A stretch of 64,000 nucleotides of DNA from Oncomelania hupensis (taxonomy: Eukaryota; Mollusca; Gastropoda; Littorinimorpha; Pomatiopsidae), in NCBI GenBank assembly GCA_036898135.1, contig CM072513.1:85918008-85982007 (forward strand), given 5' to 3'. Shown in pieces: positions 10,549 through 20,417 of this stretch (position 1 is its first letter; each line of letters begins with the position of its first letter). The position numbers and the translations under genes were made by a program. Under the pieces are notes generated by a model. The model made no database searches. It had not been told where the DNA came from and saw only the letters and a program-made list of their open reading frames with translations.

Positions 10549-13500
10549 TTAGTGGGCGGCGGCGGGAATGAAGGCTGGGGCGTCGGCCCTCAGGGGCGAC
10601 TCGCTGGAGTCGGTTGCGGGGTGGCGGCTGAGGAAGTCTGCGCCGTGGTTGTCTTTCCCTGGGAGGTGCTCCAGCTGGAAAGAGTATGCTTGGAGCAGCA
10701 GAGCCCACCTCATCAGCCGGGCGTTGAGCGATTTGGATGTCGCCAAGAAGGAAAGCGGCTGATGATCCACTTGGACGGTAAAGTGCGAACCGTAGAGATA
10801 CAGTTGGAACTTCTGGACTGCCCAGACGAGGGCGAGACACTCCTTCTCCGATGTGGCGTAATTCTGTTCGGCCGGCTTGAGTTTCCGGCTGGCGTACGCG
10901 ACGGGGAAGAGCGTCGGGGCGTCCGCGGAGTCCCGTTGGAGTAGAACGGCTCCGAGGCCTACGTCGCTGGCGTCTGTGCGCAGGACGAAGGGCTGTCCGT
11001 GGTTGGGGAGTCGCAGGACCGGCTGGGACGTCAGCTTGTCCTTGAGCTCCTGGAAGGCAGCTTCACATTGCGGGGTCCAGAGGACTCGGTCCGGTGCGGT
11101 CTTCCGGGTTAGACTGGATAGTGGCGCGGCGATCCCGTTGTATCCGGGTACAAACTTCTGATAGAAGCCACTCAGTCCCAGGAAGGACTGAACATCTTTC
11201 TTGGTCTTGGGGCGTGGCGCGTCTCGAAGGCGCTGGACGGTCTTTTCCAGAGGCCGGAGCTGTCCATGGCTGATGGTGTGGCCAAGAAATTCCAGCTCTT
11301 GATAGCCGAACTGGCATTTGGTCGGCCGGGCAGTGAGGCCAGCTTCTCTGAGGCGGCGCAAGAGTTGGCGCACCACTCGCAGGTGCTCCTCCCATGTCTC
11401 CGTTGCGACGAGTATGTCGTCCATAAAAGAGTGTACGAACGGACAGTGGAGGGGGTCCAACAGCTTCCGCATCATCGTGCTGAAAATACTTGGGGCATTG
11501 TGCAGACCAAACGGCAGAACGTTAAACTCATAGTGGCCGTCCATCGTGCTGAAGGCCAGGTACTGGCGGGATGAAGGGTGCACGGGAATCTGATAAAAGC
11601 CTTTGCTCAGATCCACTCGGGAGAAGTATCGGGCGGATTGTAGCTTTGCAAACAAGTCTGTTGGGTCGGATAGGGGTCCGGGCACGAACTGGGTTACAAG
11701 GTTCAACTGCCGGAAGTCGATACAGAGGCGATGTTCTCCGCTGGGCTTCCGTGATAGAACTATTCCTGCGCTGTAGGGGGAACGGGAGGGAGCGATGACT
11801 CCGGCTTGTAGCAGAGCCTCTACTTCCGTTCTTACTACTTGCTGCTGGGAAAGTGGGACGGGGTACGGCTTCTGTCGGACGGGAGTGGGGTCCGTCAGGG
11901 TTAGTCGAACTTCTTCCAGGTCCGTCCTCCCAGGAATGTCGGTGAGGACTTCCCTGTATTCCGCTACGATGGCGCGTAGTTGGCGTTGCTGGCCGGCGGG
12001 GAGTGAGGGGTCCAGAGAGACGTCCCGGAAGGATTCCTTCCCTTTTAGCGGAAATTCGGCGACGCCGGTCTCTGTGCCATCCACTTCGACGGCCAGCGCG
12101 ACCGTGAGTAGCGAGTGGGAGTCGGGGGCGGGTGCAGGTTGCTCCAGGTACCGCTTGAGCAGATTGATGTGGTGGGTCCTGGGCTTTCCGCCTACCTCGA
12201 TGCGATAAGTGGTACGGGAGAGCTTCTCAAGCACCGGGTAGGGTCCCTGCCAAGCTATGTCTAGCTTGTTTGTGCCGCTGGGGAGGAGCAGTAGGACTTG
12301 GTCTCCTACCTGTAGTTCTCGGTCCCGGGCGCGGCGATTGTGGTAGCGGGCTTGTCTTTCTCTCGCCTTCTTCAGGTTGGCGGAGGCGGCTTTCCATGTG
12401 GCCTTGAGGGTTTCTTGGAGCTTCGTGACGTATTTCGTGGCGTCGACCGGTGCCTCGTCCAGTTTGGCGTCGGTCCAGCTACGTCGCAAGGCGGCCAGAG
12501 GTCCGGAAAGGGGTCTTCCAAAAAGCAGCGTGGAAGGCGTGTATCCGGTGGAGGTGTGCGGGGTCTCTCGATAAGCGAAGAGCGCTGACGCGACGTATGT
12601 GTCCCACGCTTCCGGCTGTTCGTCGGCGATCTTGCGGATTATCGAGATGAGAGTCCCGTTTAGGCGCTCGACCTGTCCGTTGCTAGCGGGGTGGTAGGGT
12701 GGAGTCCGGATATGGCGAATGCGGAGTAGTTGAAAAACTTCTTGCATGAGTTTCCCGGTGAACTGGGACCCGTTGTCGGTCAAGATGTTGTCCGGGAATC
12801 CGACTCGAGTGAATATGGTGACGAGCGCGTCGGCGACTCGGGCGGCGTCGATCTTCGGTAGAGGAACGGCTTCACACCACATCGAGCAGGCGTCGACAAG
12901 GGTTAGTAGGTACTGGTTCCGCTTCTTGGTCCGCGGGAGGGGTCCTACGATGTCGACTGCCACTCGTTGGAAGGGTGTTCCGACGACGACGGTGGGGCTG
13001 ATAGTGACCGGGACGGTGTGATGGCGGGGCGAGTATCGTTGGCACTGGCGACAGGACTTGACGTAGCGCTTCACGTCTTCGGTCATCCCGGGCCAGTGGT
13101 ACTGAGCGCTGATGCGTAGAGTGGTCGCTCCTATGCCCATATGTCCGCTTAGGGGCATGCTATGGCCAAGTTCCAGGACTTGGGGGCGAAGTGTCGCAGG
13201 CACGACGAGTTGAGAATGGTCGTCCTTCTGACGGAAGAGGAGTCCGTCTTCGACGAAAAAGTCCCCGGACTTGGGTGGAGTGCGTGCGGCGGGAAGCTTT
13301 CCGTAGCACTTGCGGAGGGTGACGTCGCTTTCTTGGGCCTTCCGGATCTGTTCCGGCATCTGGTTGGATATCGGGGGTGGTGTCGCGGCTGTTTTCGCCT
13401 GGGCGCGCGTCTGGACGGCGCCATCGACTCCACAGGCTGGGGCGGCATCCCCAAGAACACGTATCGGCATCCTAAAATCAGGTCGTACAGGGGCTGGTCC

Positions 13501-13845
13501 ATCACGGCTGCTTGGATGGTCCCCGTTACGTATCGGCTGGTGACTTGGATCCGGGCTATAGGGAGCGTGGTGCTGGGTTGGGACGCGTCGGCCAACTTCA
13601 GGGTGATAGTCTCGCCGGTCAGGTCTTGGTCCCTGATGAGCGAGCGGCGGACGACGGCGTCGAAGGTGAGTCCAGTGTCGTATAGACAGTGGGCTGGGCG
13701 ATTGTTGACAGTCACTTGCTCGGTGACGGCCGGTCGATCGGCGGGAGTGACGACGGGGGTCACCGGTTTCCCGTCGGGGGTAACTTGGCGTAGGGCTAGT
13801 ACGGTACCTTGTTTGCGACGCTGGTCGCTGATGCGTCGAAAACAT
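10549..13845 (-). CDS. Pol polyprotein: integrase, then reverse transcriptase and RNase H
   Basis: A 1098-codon open frame; authentic pol probably begins near 13460, since the first ~130 codons overlap gag-pro in another frame. Order: a basic linker (VQTRAQAK); the integrase HHCC zinc finger (H...H...CRQC, about 13180-13050); the integrase core with D (VDIVGPL), D (LTDNGSQF, about 12760-12785) and E (NGQVERLNG, about 12660-12685); a GPY/F module (WQGPYPV); RT with LCIDFRQLN and the catalytic FMDD at 11416-11427; then RNase H with LRTDASDVGLGAVL, SEKE, VDHQPL and GADFLSRH. All catalytic residues checked are present. Pol is in the -1 frame relative to gag-pro, consistent with -1 frameshifting; no canonical slippery heptamer was found. 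RT makes element cDNA and integrase inserts it. Confidence 0.92.
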   Translation of the reverse strand: MFSTHQRPASQTRYRTSPTPSYPRRETGDPRRHSRRSTGRHRASDCQQSPSPLSIRHWTHLRRRRPPLAHQGPRPDRRDYHPEVGRRVPTQHHAPYSPDPSHQPIRNGDHPSSRDGPAPVRPDFRMPIRVLGDAAPACGVDGAVQTRAQAKTAATPPPISNQMPEQIRKAQESDVTLRKCYGKLPAARTPPKSGDFFVEDGLLFRQKDDHSQLVVPATLRPQVLELGHSMPLSGHMGIGATTLRISAQYHWPGMTEDVKRYVKSCRQCQRYSPRHHTVPVTISPTVVVGTPFQRVAVDIVGPLPRTKKRNQYLLTLVDACSMWCEAVPLPKIDAARVADALVTIFTRVGFPDNILTDNGSQFTGKLMQEVFQLLRIRHIRTPPYHPASNGQVERLNGTLISIIRKIADEQPEAWDTYVASALFAYRETPHTSTGYTPSTLLFGRPLSGPLAALRRSWTDAKLDEAPVDATKYVTKLQETLKATWKAASANLKKARERQARYHNRRARDRELQVGDQVLLLLPSGTNKLDIAWQGPYPVLEKLSRTTYRIEVGGKPRTHHINLLKRYLEQPAPAPDSHSLLTVALAVEVDGTETGVAEFPLKGKESFRDVSLDPSLPAGQQRQLRAIVAEYREVLTDIPGRTDLEEVRLTLTDPTPVRQKPYPVPLSQQQVVRTEVEALLQAGVIAPSRSPYSAGIVLSRKPSGEHRLCIDFRQLNLVTQFVPGPLSDPTDLFAKLQSARYFSRVDLSKGFYQIPVHPSSRQYLAFSTMDGHYEFNVLPFGLHNAPSIFSTMMRKLLDPLHCPFVHSFMDDILVATETWEEHLRVVRQLLRRLREAGLTARPTKCQFGYQELEFLGHTISHGQLRPLEKTVQRLRDAPRPKTKKDVQSFLGLSGFYQKFVPGYNGIAAPLSSLTRKTAPDRVLWTPQCEAAFQELKDKLTSQPVLRLPNHGQPFVLRTDASDVGLGAVLLQRDSADAPTLFPVAYASRKLKPAEQNYATSEKECLALVWAVQKFQLYLYGSHFTVQVDHQPLSFLATSKSLNARLMRWALLLQAYSFQLEHLPGKDNHGADFLSRHPATDSSESPLRADAPAFIPAAAH

Positions 13846-15209
13846 TTCTCCCGGGTGTGTCCTCGGCGCTGGCAGTAGCCGCAGTAGAGCTCTGTGCTCC
13901 GCTTCCCTGGCTCTGCTCCGGGGTTCGGGCGTCCTTTGGGCGGTGGTGGACGGTGGTTCGCTGGCGGGACTGGCCGGCGAGGCTGGTGGCGGGTATCTGG
14001 CGATGAGGGTGCGGGGGGATCACGGCGAGGCTGTCTGTCGTCGGGATGGGCGGTGAGGTATCGGTCCGCGACGATGATCAGATCTTCAAGGCGAGCGGCG
14101 CCCTGTTCGGCGGCGAAAGTCCGAAGTTCCGCTGGCATTGTCCCTCGGAGTTGCTCGGCTAGCATCAACTCTAGCAATCCGTCGTATGTCTTGGGTTCGT
14201 CAGTTTGCTCTATCCATTTGTCCCGTAGCGTAGCTAGACGGTCGGCAAACTGCGTAAACTTCTCCCCTCTCTCTCTCCGGGAGTTCCGGAAATTCTTGCG
14301 GTAGTGCTCACCTGAGAGCTCAAAACCATGCAGCAGGGCTCTCTTGAGGGCGGGGTAGTCTCCCTCCTCGGAAGTCGGTGTCTTGGCCAGAATCTCATAG
14401 GCCTTCCCCTTAAGGCCATGACTGAGCTTGCGATACCAGTGCTGGGGGTCAAGACCGTTTTCTCTCGCGACTCGTTCGAATCGGCCGAGATAGACTTCAA
14501 TAGATTCGTCTCGTTCGACGAATGGGTCCAGGGGGAAGTTCATCCCCGGAATCGGCGGGGGGGGTGCGGGTATTCCGGTGCTGGCGGCGAAGCTGGGGGC
14601 GATGAGCGAGTAGTCTTCGCTAGCGGGCGATGCGATCCCCAAATCGCGGCGGTCGCGCTCAAGCTGGAGGAGTGCTTGGCGCCGTTCGAGCTCCTTATCC
14701 TTCCTTTTCTCTTCCAGTGCCGCTATCCTCTCGTCCTCCTCCTTTCTCCTTGCGGCGGCCCTCTCCTCCTCTGCTATCCTCTCTTTCGCCTCCTCTCTTC
14801 TCCGCTCGGCGGCTCTCTCCTCCTCTGCAAGCTTCTCCTTCGCCTCCTCTCTCCTCCGCTCGGCGGCTTTCTCCTCCTCTGCAAGCTTCCGGGCGGCGGC
14901 CCGTTCCTCCGCGGCGAAGCGCTCTTTCTCCTCCTCTCTCTTCCGGGCGGCGGCCCGTTCTTCCGCGGCGATGCGCTCTTTCCCCTCCTCTTTCCTCCGG
15001 GCGGCGGCCCGTTCTTCCGCGGCGAGGCGCTCCTTCTCCTCCTCTTTCTTCGCCTCTCGCTCTTTGGCCCTCTCCTCCCTCTTCAACTTTTCCTCTGCCA
15101 CGTCAGCATCTACGTTAGCCAGGACGTAGTCCTTGAGTTCGGTGCCGGCGAGCCCTAAGCTCTCGCCAATACTCTTGTACTTAAGCGCAAGCTCTCCCCG
15201 GTCGGCCAT
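13149..15209 (-). CDS. Gag-protease polyprotein
   Basis: 686 codons from the ATG at 15209. An N-terminal half of about 190 residues is a charged Glu/Lys/Arg/Ala coiled coil made of near-repeats (AAARRKEE-type), visible as repetitive DNA at about 14700-15080. A retrotransposon capsid-like region follows (YLGRFERVARENG ... FADRLATLRDKWIEQT). A zinc knuckle CGYC...GHTREKC lies near 13870-13890. The aspartic protease has DTG at 13671-13679 and ILG downstream. The last ~100 codons, after about 13460, look like read-through of a frame not used in the mature product, because the pol frame takes over there. Gag packages element RNA and the protease matures both polyproteins. Confidence 0.9.
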   Translation of the reverse strand: MADRGELALKYKSIGESLGLAGTELKDYVLANVDADVAEEKLKREERAKEREAKKEEEKERLAAEERAAARRKEEGKERIAAEERAAARKREEEKERFAAEERAAARKLAEEEKAAERRREEAKEKLAEEERAAERRREEAKERIAEEERAAARRKEEDERIAALEEKRKDKELERRQALLQLERDRRDLGIASPASEDYSLIAPSFAASTGIPAPPPPIPGMNFPLDPFVERDESIEVYLGRFERVARENGLDPQHWYRKLSHGLKGKAYEILAKTPTSEEGDYPALKRALLHGFELSGEHYRKNFRNSRRERGEKFTQFADRLATLRDKWIEQTDEPKTYDGLLELMLAEQLRGTMPAELRTFAAEQGAARLEDLIIVADRYLTAHPDDRQPRRDPPAPSSPDTRHQPRRPVPPANHRPPPPKGRPNPGAEPGKRSTELYCGYCQRRGHTREKCFRRISDQRRKQGTVLALRQVTPDGKPVTPVVTPADRPAVTEQVTVNNRPAHCLYDTGLTFDAVVRRSLIRDQDLTGETITLKLADASQPSTTLPIARIQVTSRYVTGTIQAAVMDQPLYDLILGCRYVFLGMPPQPVESMAPSRRAPRRKQPRHHPRYPTRCRNRSGRPKKATSPSASATESFPPHALHPSPGTFSSKTDSSSVRRTTILNSSCLRHFAPKSWNLAIACP

Positions 15210-15657
15210 GGTAAGGGAGGTAACTTACCCTGAAAAAGGTCCTAACCGGAATGAGGGGCGCACACAAGGGGGTACACTGACGGAAAACAAGGGGGTGGGC
15301 TGGATGAGCTACGATGAAACTGCAAAGGGGCGAATGCAACACAACCACAAAGACAAAATGCAATCAATCAAAAACACAAAAATGAATGCAAGAAAAAGCC
15401 TTTTGAGATACCACCACTCGGGAAAGCCAGTAAGGGACCTAAGGGGCTATGCTATCTACTACTAGGCTTAGGGGGCTGGGTCCTATCTATACTGGGCTGG
15501 GGTGGAAATTACGCTAAGTCCTAAGTCTAGTCAAGTTGGGATGGGAACCTAAGTCTTTTGTCTCGTTGGGTTGGAAGGGGAAACCTAAGTCTTTAGTCTC
15601 GTCGGGTTGGAGGGGGAAACCTAAGTCTTTTCGTCTCGTCGGGGTCGCCAAAGTTAA
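15210..15657 (-). promoter_or_regulatory. Leader with primer-binding site and tandem repeats
   Basis: Non-coding leader between the 5' LTR and gag. Starting 7 nt inside the LTR, the minus strand reads TGGCGACCCCGACGAGAC (15633-15650), a plausible primer-binding site because it starts with TGG. I could not name the tRNA. Three ~45-bp tandem units with GGGGAAACCTAAGTCTTT cores lie at about 15530-15640. Confidence 0.6.
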
Positions 15658-17273
15658 TGTCACGAAGAGAGGGGTTGGGGGATGGGGGTAAGCTATTAAT
15701 CTCTAGCGCGTTATTACCTCCTTTGATTAGGCTAATGGTGCGATGACATTCAAGAGATTAATGCTGGGCCAACTTAATAAGTGATAGACAGGGTAAAGAC
15801 GAGATGGAGAGTAAGGCTACACTAGTTAAGAAATTCACATTCAAAGGCCAGTCAGGGTAATTGCAATTTCTCAACTATCTACTTTTATTAATTTGAAATG
15901 GGGACTGTAGGTCAAATACTTCTAACGTGAGTCATAGGCATAGCGTCTTTTAGTAAGGAGTAGTCTGGTGATTTTCTGGGTAGTCAATATTTGGGGTACT
16001 AGAGCGAATGTAGACTGATCTCATCACCGGGGCGAGAGTGTATCTGTATGGTTTCAGAGTCTCTCTGATAATCTGGCGAGGGGGGATTCTCGTAGGCTTA
16101 GGCACTTAGCTCTGTACTGCAGTGCGGCGATTTGTCCAGGATACTCTGGTTGGCTTGTTAGCGTGGGCAGTAGCGTGGGTGCGAAGATGCAGGTCAGTGG
16201 TCACGCGATGATGACGCATGGATCACGAGTGCTTGTCTTGTGATGGAGTACAGGCATAGAAATCGGCTTTCGTGGCTAGCCGTATAGAAAATGGCGAAGT
16301 CCCAAGTCTCGCTTCTCATTGACCTCCTGGGTTGACAGGGGCCTGCGGCGGGTCAGTGACTGGGAGACGACACAAGTCCGGGGTGATACGCCCGGTACAG
16401 GAACCCGTCTGCAATGTATACAGACGCTGTATCAGCGGGGGATAGGGATAGTGTGGATTCAGGGCCTGTGGTATAGTAGCCCTTCTCAGAATTCAAATTG
16501 GTGTGACCGGTCATGGGTTGAGCCAGTGCACATACCAACAGTCAAACAATGCAACTAGCTTTACTGGGCCAAAGTGGAGTTTATTGGCAGCCGCTAGTAT
16601 AAGATACATTCGGCGCATTAGGATGGGGTTGGCAACAGGGCAAATATTTATACATTGGGAGCAATGGTGGAAAGCAAATGGAGGGGTACAGGGCAAAGGG
16701 GTTGTAGGTCTGGGCTGTACTGGGGACTTTAATCTATATGGAGGGACGGCATGGCATGGGGTATTTACACAGGGGGCAAACGGAGCATGCAAGCATAAAT
16801 CCAAACATGTCATGGGTCATATACAGGGTAGAAAATATGTGCAAGGGATAAATACAAGTCATAGCAACACATCAAGGCAAAACTATAAAACATGAACATA
16901 CATATTGACAGGACGCATGAACATGATGGGCGAACGACGGGTGATGGGTCTGCTATATGACAAAGAGTAAGTTCCCTCTCTTACCTTGACTTAGACGGGT
17001 GGAAGCACAAGGGTACTGTCGAAACTCAGAGGTCACTCGGTGATGGAGACGTGTTTTCGGACAGGTTGTGACTTCGAGGCAGGAAGGCTTGGGTCTGACA
17101 CTATGTCAAGGTTTGTGCCAGGCTTTAAGGAGATGTCCCGGGGGGCGGGGCTTAGGCGACTGGGCGAGCGGGCCTGCTAGTGATGGCAGGGTAGGGAGAA
17201 ATGATGGCTGGCTGAGCGCGGTGCTGGAATGCTCGCGGCCGAGCTCAGAGTTGCAATTGCACGCCTTGTCACA
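15658..17273 (-). repeat. 5' LTR of the Gmr1-like element
   Basis: 1616 bp, the promoter-bearing LTR in the element's own orientation; TG...CA ends, abutting TCCGC at 17274. The one-base length difference from the other LTR is an extra G in the CACCGGGG stretch near 16022. Confidence 0.95.
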
Positions 17274-17278
17274 TCCGC
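17274..17278. repeat. Target-site duplication, right (TCCGC)
   Basis: Right-hand copy of the 5-bp duplication. Removing the LTR element and one TCCGC restores a continuous reading through the LINE's YADD codons. Confidence 0.9.
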
Positions 17279-18863
17279 ATAACCGAGGTTGGAGATTTCT
17301 CTACCCCCTATGCTGACTGTGCCTTCATGACCTGCTAGGGCATCTGACATGATGTTCTCTAGAAAGATGTTGAAGAGTGTTAGAGAGAGTAGACATCCTT
17401 GACGCACGCCAATTGTTGTTTTGAACCTGAACCAGTTCCCTATGGCGCTGTTGTGGAGGACTGCTCTGGTAACGTTGTCATAAGGCTTTTGATGACATCA
17501 ATAATTTTAGGGCTGATGTTATACACTCTCATGGTTGCCCACAGAGCTGCGTGCCAGACTCGGTCAAACGCTTTCTTGAAGTCTACAAACTCATAATATA
17601 GATGTTGTTGGTTCGGTAGATATTTCTCGCAGATTATTCTAAGGTTGAAAATCTGTTCAGTGGTACTTCGCCCTGCCCTGAATCCTGCTCATTCTTCAGC
17701 TATTATTTGTTCAGCTTGGGGTTTAGACCTGTTGAGTATTATTTTCAGAAGGACCTTGCTGGGATGACTGATGAGGCTGATGGTGCGGTAATTTTCACAG
17801 TCCTGAAGGTTACCCTTTTTGGGAAGAGTGATGACAAGCGACTGGGTCCATGGTGTAGGCCACTCCTCACTGGCAGATCTTGTTACAGATAATGGTGAGG
17901 GCGTCAATCATTGATTCTCCTCCTCCTTGAAGCAATTCCGCAGGCATGTTGTCCACTCCCGCTGACTTCCCCTTCTTCAACGATTGCAATGCTGCCCCGA
18001 CTTCTTCTCGGAGAATTTCTTCTTCTGCTGCTTCTCTGTTCTGGGGACATGCTAGAACTGATGGGTCTCAGTTTGGTTTGTGGTTGTAAAAGTCAGAGCA
18101 GTACTCTGTCCATCTATCCAAGACTTATTGTTCTTCTGTAAGGCATATGCCAGACTTGCTTTGGATCGTGGAGACCTTGGGCTACTGAACACTTTGTCAG
18201 CCGCTTCACAGTCTGGTAGGCCTTCTTGCTGTTGTTCTTTTTCAGACAGTTCTCTATTTCCTGGCATTGATCTTCTATCCAGTTCTCCTTTGCTGTGCGC
18301 ATGCCTTTTCGGATTATCATTGTTGATTTTTCGGTAGGCATCAGCTCCCTGTGAAGTATTCTTTTTCTTTTTATCTCTTTTCGTTTGTCACACAAGTCCA
18401 AAAGTTCAGTTGTGATCCACGGCTTTTTATTTGGGCGGTTCTTGCCAGGGATATTAGTGACGGCATCTGTCATAGCTAAGTTGAAGGTGGTGGTCATGGT
18501 GTCGACATCTACTTCACCAGCTCCCAAACTGAGCAGTGATGCAAATGTCCCTCCAATTGTGGTTTGGAATATTTTTGCCACCTCCGGGTCTTACAGTTTG
18601 TCCAGGTCGAACTTCAATCTGGTTCACTTTTCTGTGTTCACTCTCTTCAAGTGGAGCCAGAAAGACATCATCACGAGATCGTGGTCACTTCCGATGTCTG
18701 CTCCTAAAAAAGTGCATGTCCTGCCAATTTTGTTGCTTGACCTGAAGGTGTTTTTGTTTTATTATGATGTAGTCATATACACAGGAAACGATGAATGCGT
18801 CAAGGGAAACAATACGAAAGTACATAAATCGATCAATAATAGTAAAGTTGTGTTTGTTAGATT

Positions 18864-18866
<3 letters not shown>
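17274..18866 (-). mobile_element. LINE copy 3, endonuclease C-terminus and RT segment
   Basis: The longest copy of the GGATA LINE, minus strand. From 18866 down: end of an AP-type endonuclease (GADIGSDHDLVMM near 18680), a linker (NKKPWITTELLDLCDKRK), and the RT core (LVITLPKKGN, ENYRTISLISHPSK, QAGFRAGRSTTEQI, FVDFKKAFDRVW, IGVRQGCLLSLTLFN, then NLGYAD at the break). Several frameshifts and stops. Truncated at the 5' side next to a TAA array. Confidence 0.9.
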
Positions 18867-18941
<75 letters not shown>

Positions 18942-18943
18942 GA
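18866..18943. repeat. (TAA)n microsatellite
   Basis: About 25 perfect TAA units abutting the truncated LINE. Confidence 0.95.
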
Positions 18944-20345
18944 TGCTATATAACATACAACTAGAAGTACTGATGACGAAGTAAACAAGGACTATAGGCA
19001 TATTACATACGTCAATATAGTGTTTACGTCAGATCGGTAAAGTAGGTTTCCACTATACCAGCATGGATGAAGATGTAATCAATGATTATGTACGACGCAT
19101 GCGTAAGGTGAACACTATAGTTGTTGTTTTTTTCAAATAAATATTTTAATGATGGCAAGCAATTCAAATGTAATGTCCAGCCACACACATAGCCGGAAAC
19201 AATTTTTTTTACGAGTTGTAATTTTGTTAGCGGCGTTGTGATCCTGCTGTATTCAGTTGTTCTTCAAATAAAAGTTGAATTCGGAGCTACGGACGGATCG
19301 ACTGATCGACAACCGGACAAATATTAAAGGATAGTTAGTTAGTTATTCATTGCTTACAGGGTCCAGCGGACTGCAAAGAGCCGAGTCAGGACCACAAAAT
19401 CAAGACCACTACATGGCTGAAAGAAGACTCACCCCTGGTCCACATAAAAGATCTGCCGAAACAACTCTAGTGGTAACACCAAATGCAATCCACCAGCCGG
19501 TCACTTTACAATAAAGACATCCCACGCAGAGGACGCTGAGGCTATTCTCTAATTTATCGAACCCCCGTTTACGAAAACAAAATAGAATACAAACATCATT
19601 ATAAAATATCAACAAAACACATACATATAAAATCCCTACATTGCCAAATAATAACATCATAGGAAGCCCCAGTGACTGTAACAGCAGAAATAGTGACGAC
19701 AAAATGTAGGAAATTAGCTTAGCACAAAATAGATATCATCGAATGAAACTTGACGTTAATTCACCAGTTACCTAAAGGAAAGCCCACACATGTTAGATTA
19801 ACCTCCTCCAGACAATCACGCAGACAGACTTGGCTAAACCAAGAATTTTAACTAGCTTACTTGCCGAACTGACCAGAACGTTGTCTCCGTTAACTAGCTT
19901 ACTCCACTATGCATGACCAGGGTCTCTGAAACACTAAGTAGCCTAGGCTCCGCTTATCACGATTGCATCTATCCTACACTCTACCTCTGACACTCCAATT
20001 CAAGGATAATTATACGTGTCTGATAAATAGGGCATGTGAAGGAAATATTCAAATAAAAACGAATAATCCCGTATATGCGAGATTACCTAAAACGAGAATT
20101 AAACGATTGGTCAGAACCCTGCATGTCCTTGGTGGCGCAACCTTAGCTCGTCAGTCGAATACGAAATACGAAGCTGTGAGGGTCAAACCAAGGAACAAAC
20201 TGCAGTGAAAGCTTATCCTCAGCCTTATCATCAAGATAGACTAGAGACGGTTTTACGGATCCCAGAGTCTAGAAGTAAGATAACATTAGTAGTTTTGATA
20301 TGTGTATGTTTATTTTATATTGATTGCCATGTATTAATAATATGT
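18944..20345. other. Intergenic, no gene seen
   Basis: No supported gene. A short GGTCCAGCGGACT...GAGCC stretch at about 19359-19395 recurs at about 43308-43346, so part of this region is dispersed repeat. Confidence 0.5.
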
Positions 20346-20348
20346 TCT

Positions 20349-20349
<1 letters not shown>

Positions 20350-20413
<64 letters not shown>
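20350..20413. repeat. (TA)n microsatellite
   Basis: About 32 uninterrupted TA dinucleotides. Confidence 0.95.

Positions 20414-20417
<4 letters not shown>

Larger units (their letters stand above)
8743..17273 (-). mobile_element. Full-length Gmr1-like Ty3/gypsy LTR retrotransposon
   Basis: An 8531-bp element on the minus strand: 5' LTR 15658-17273, leader 15210-15657, gag-protease frame, pol frame with integrase upstream of RT-RNase H, short 3' internal region, 3' LTR 8743-10357. Both LTRs are TG...CA and TCCGC flanks the element. By eye the LTRs differ at only about three positions, so insertion is recent. RT/RH type (LCIDFRQLN, FMDD) is Ty3/gypsy, but the INT-RT-RH order is copia-like, which is the published hallmark of the Gmr1 lineage. 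Both coding frames are open, so the copy may be autonomous. No envelope-like frame is present. Confidence 0.93.

Noticed and set aside
14328..15158. Open frame of 276 codons on the plus strand opposite gag
   Set aside because: It is the mirror of the repetitive coiled-coil DNA of gag and has no domain of its own.
15633..15650. Naming the priming tRNA of the LTR element
   Set aside because: The TGG-initial 18-mer is placed correctly but I could not match it to a specific tRNA 3' end.
18762..19001. Poly-Tyr and similar homopolymer frames (also at 23.9, 24.4, 29.2, 33.0, 37.4, 42.8, 44.1, 44.5 and 45.3 kb)
   Set aside because: Translations of microsatellites.
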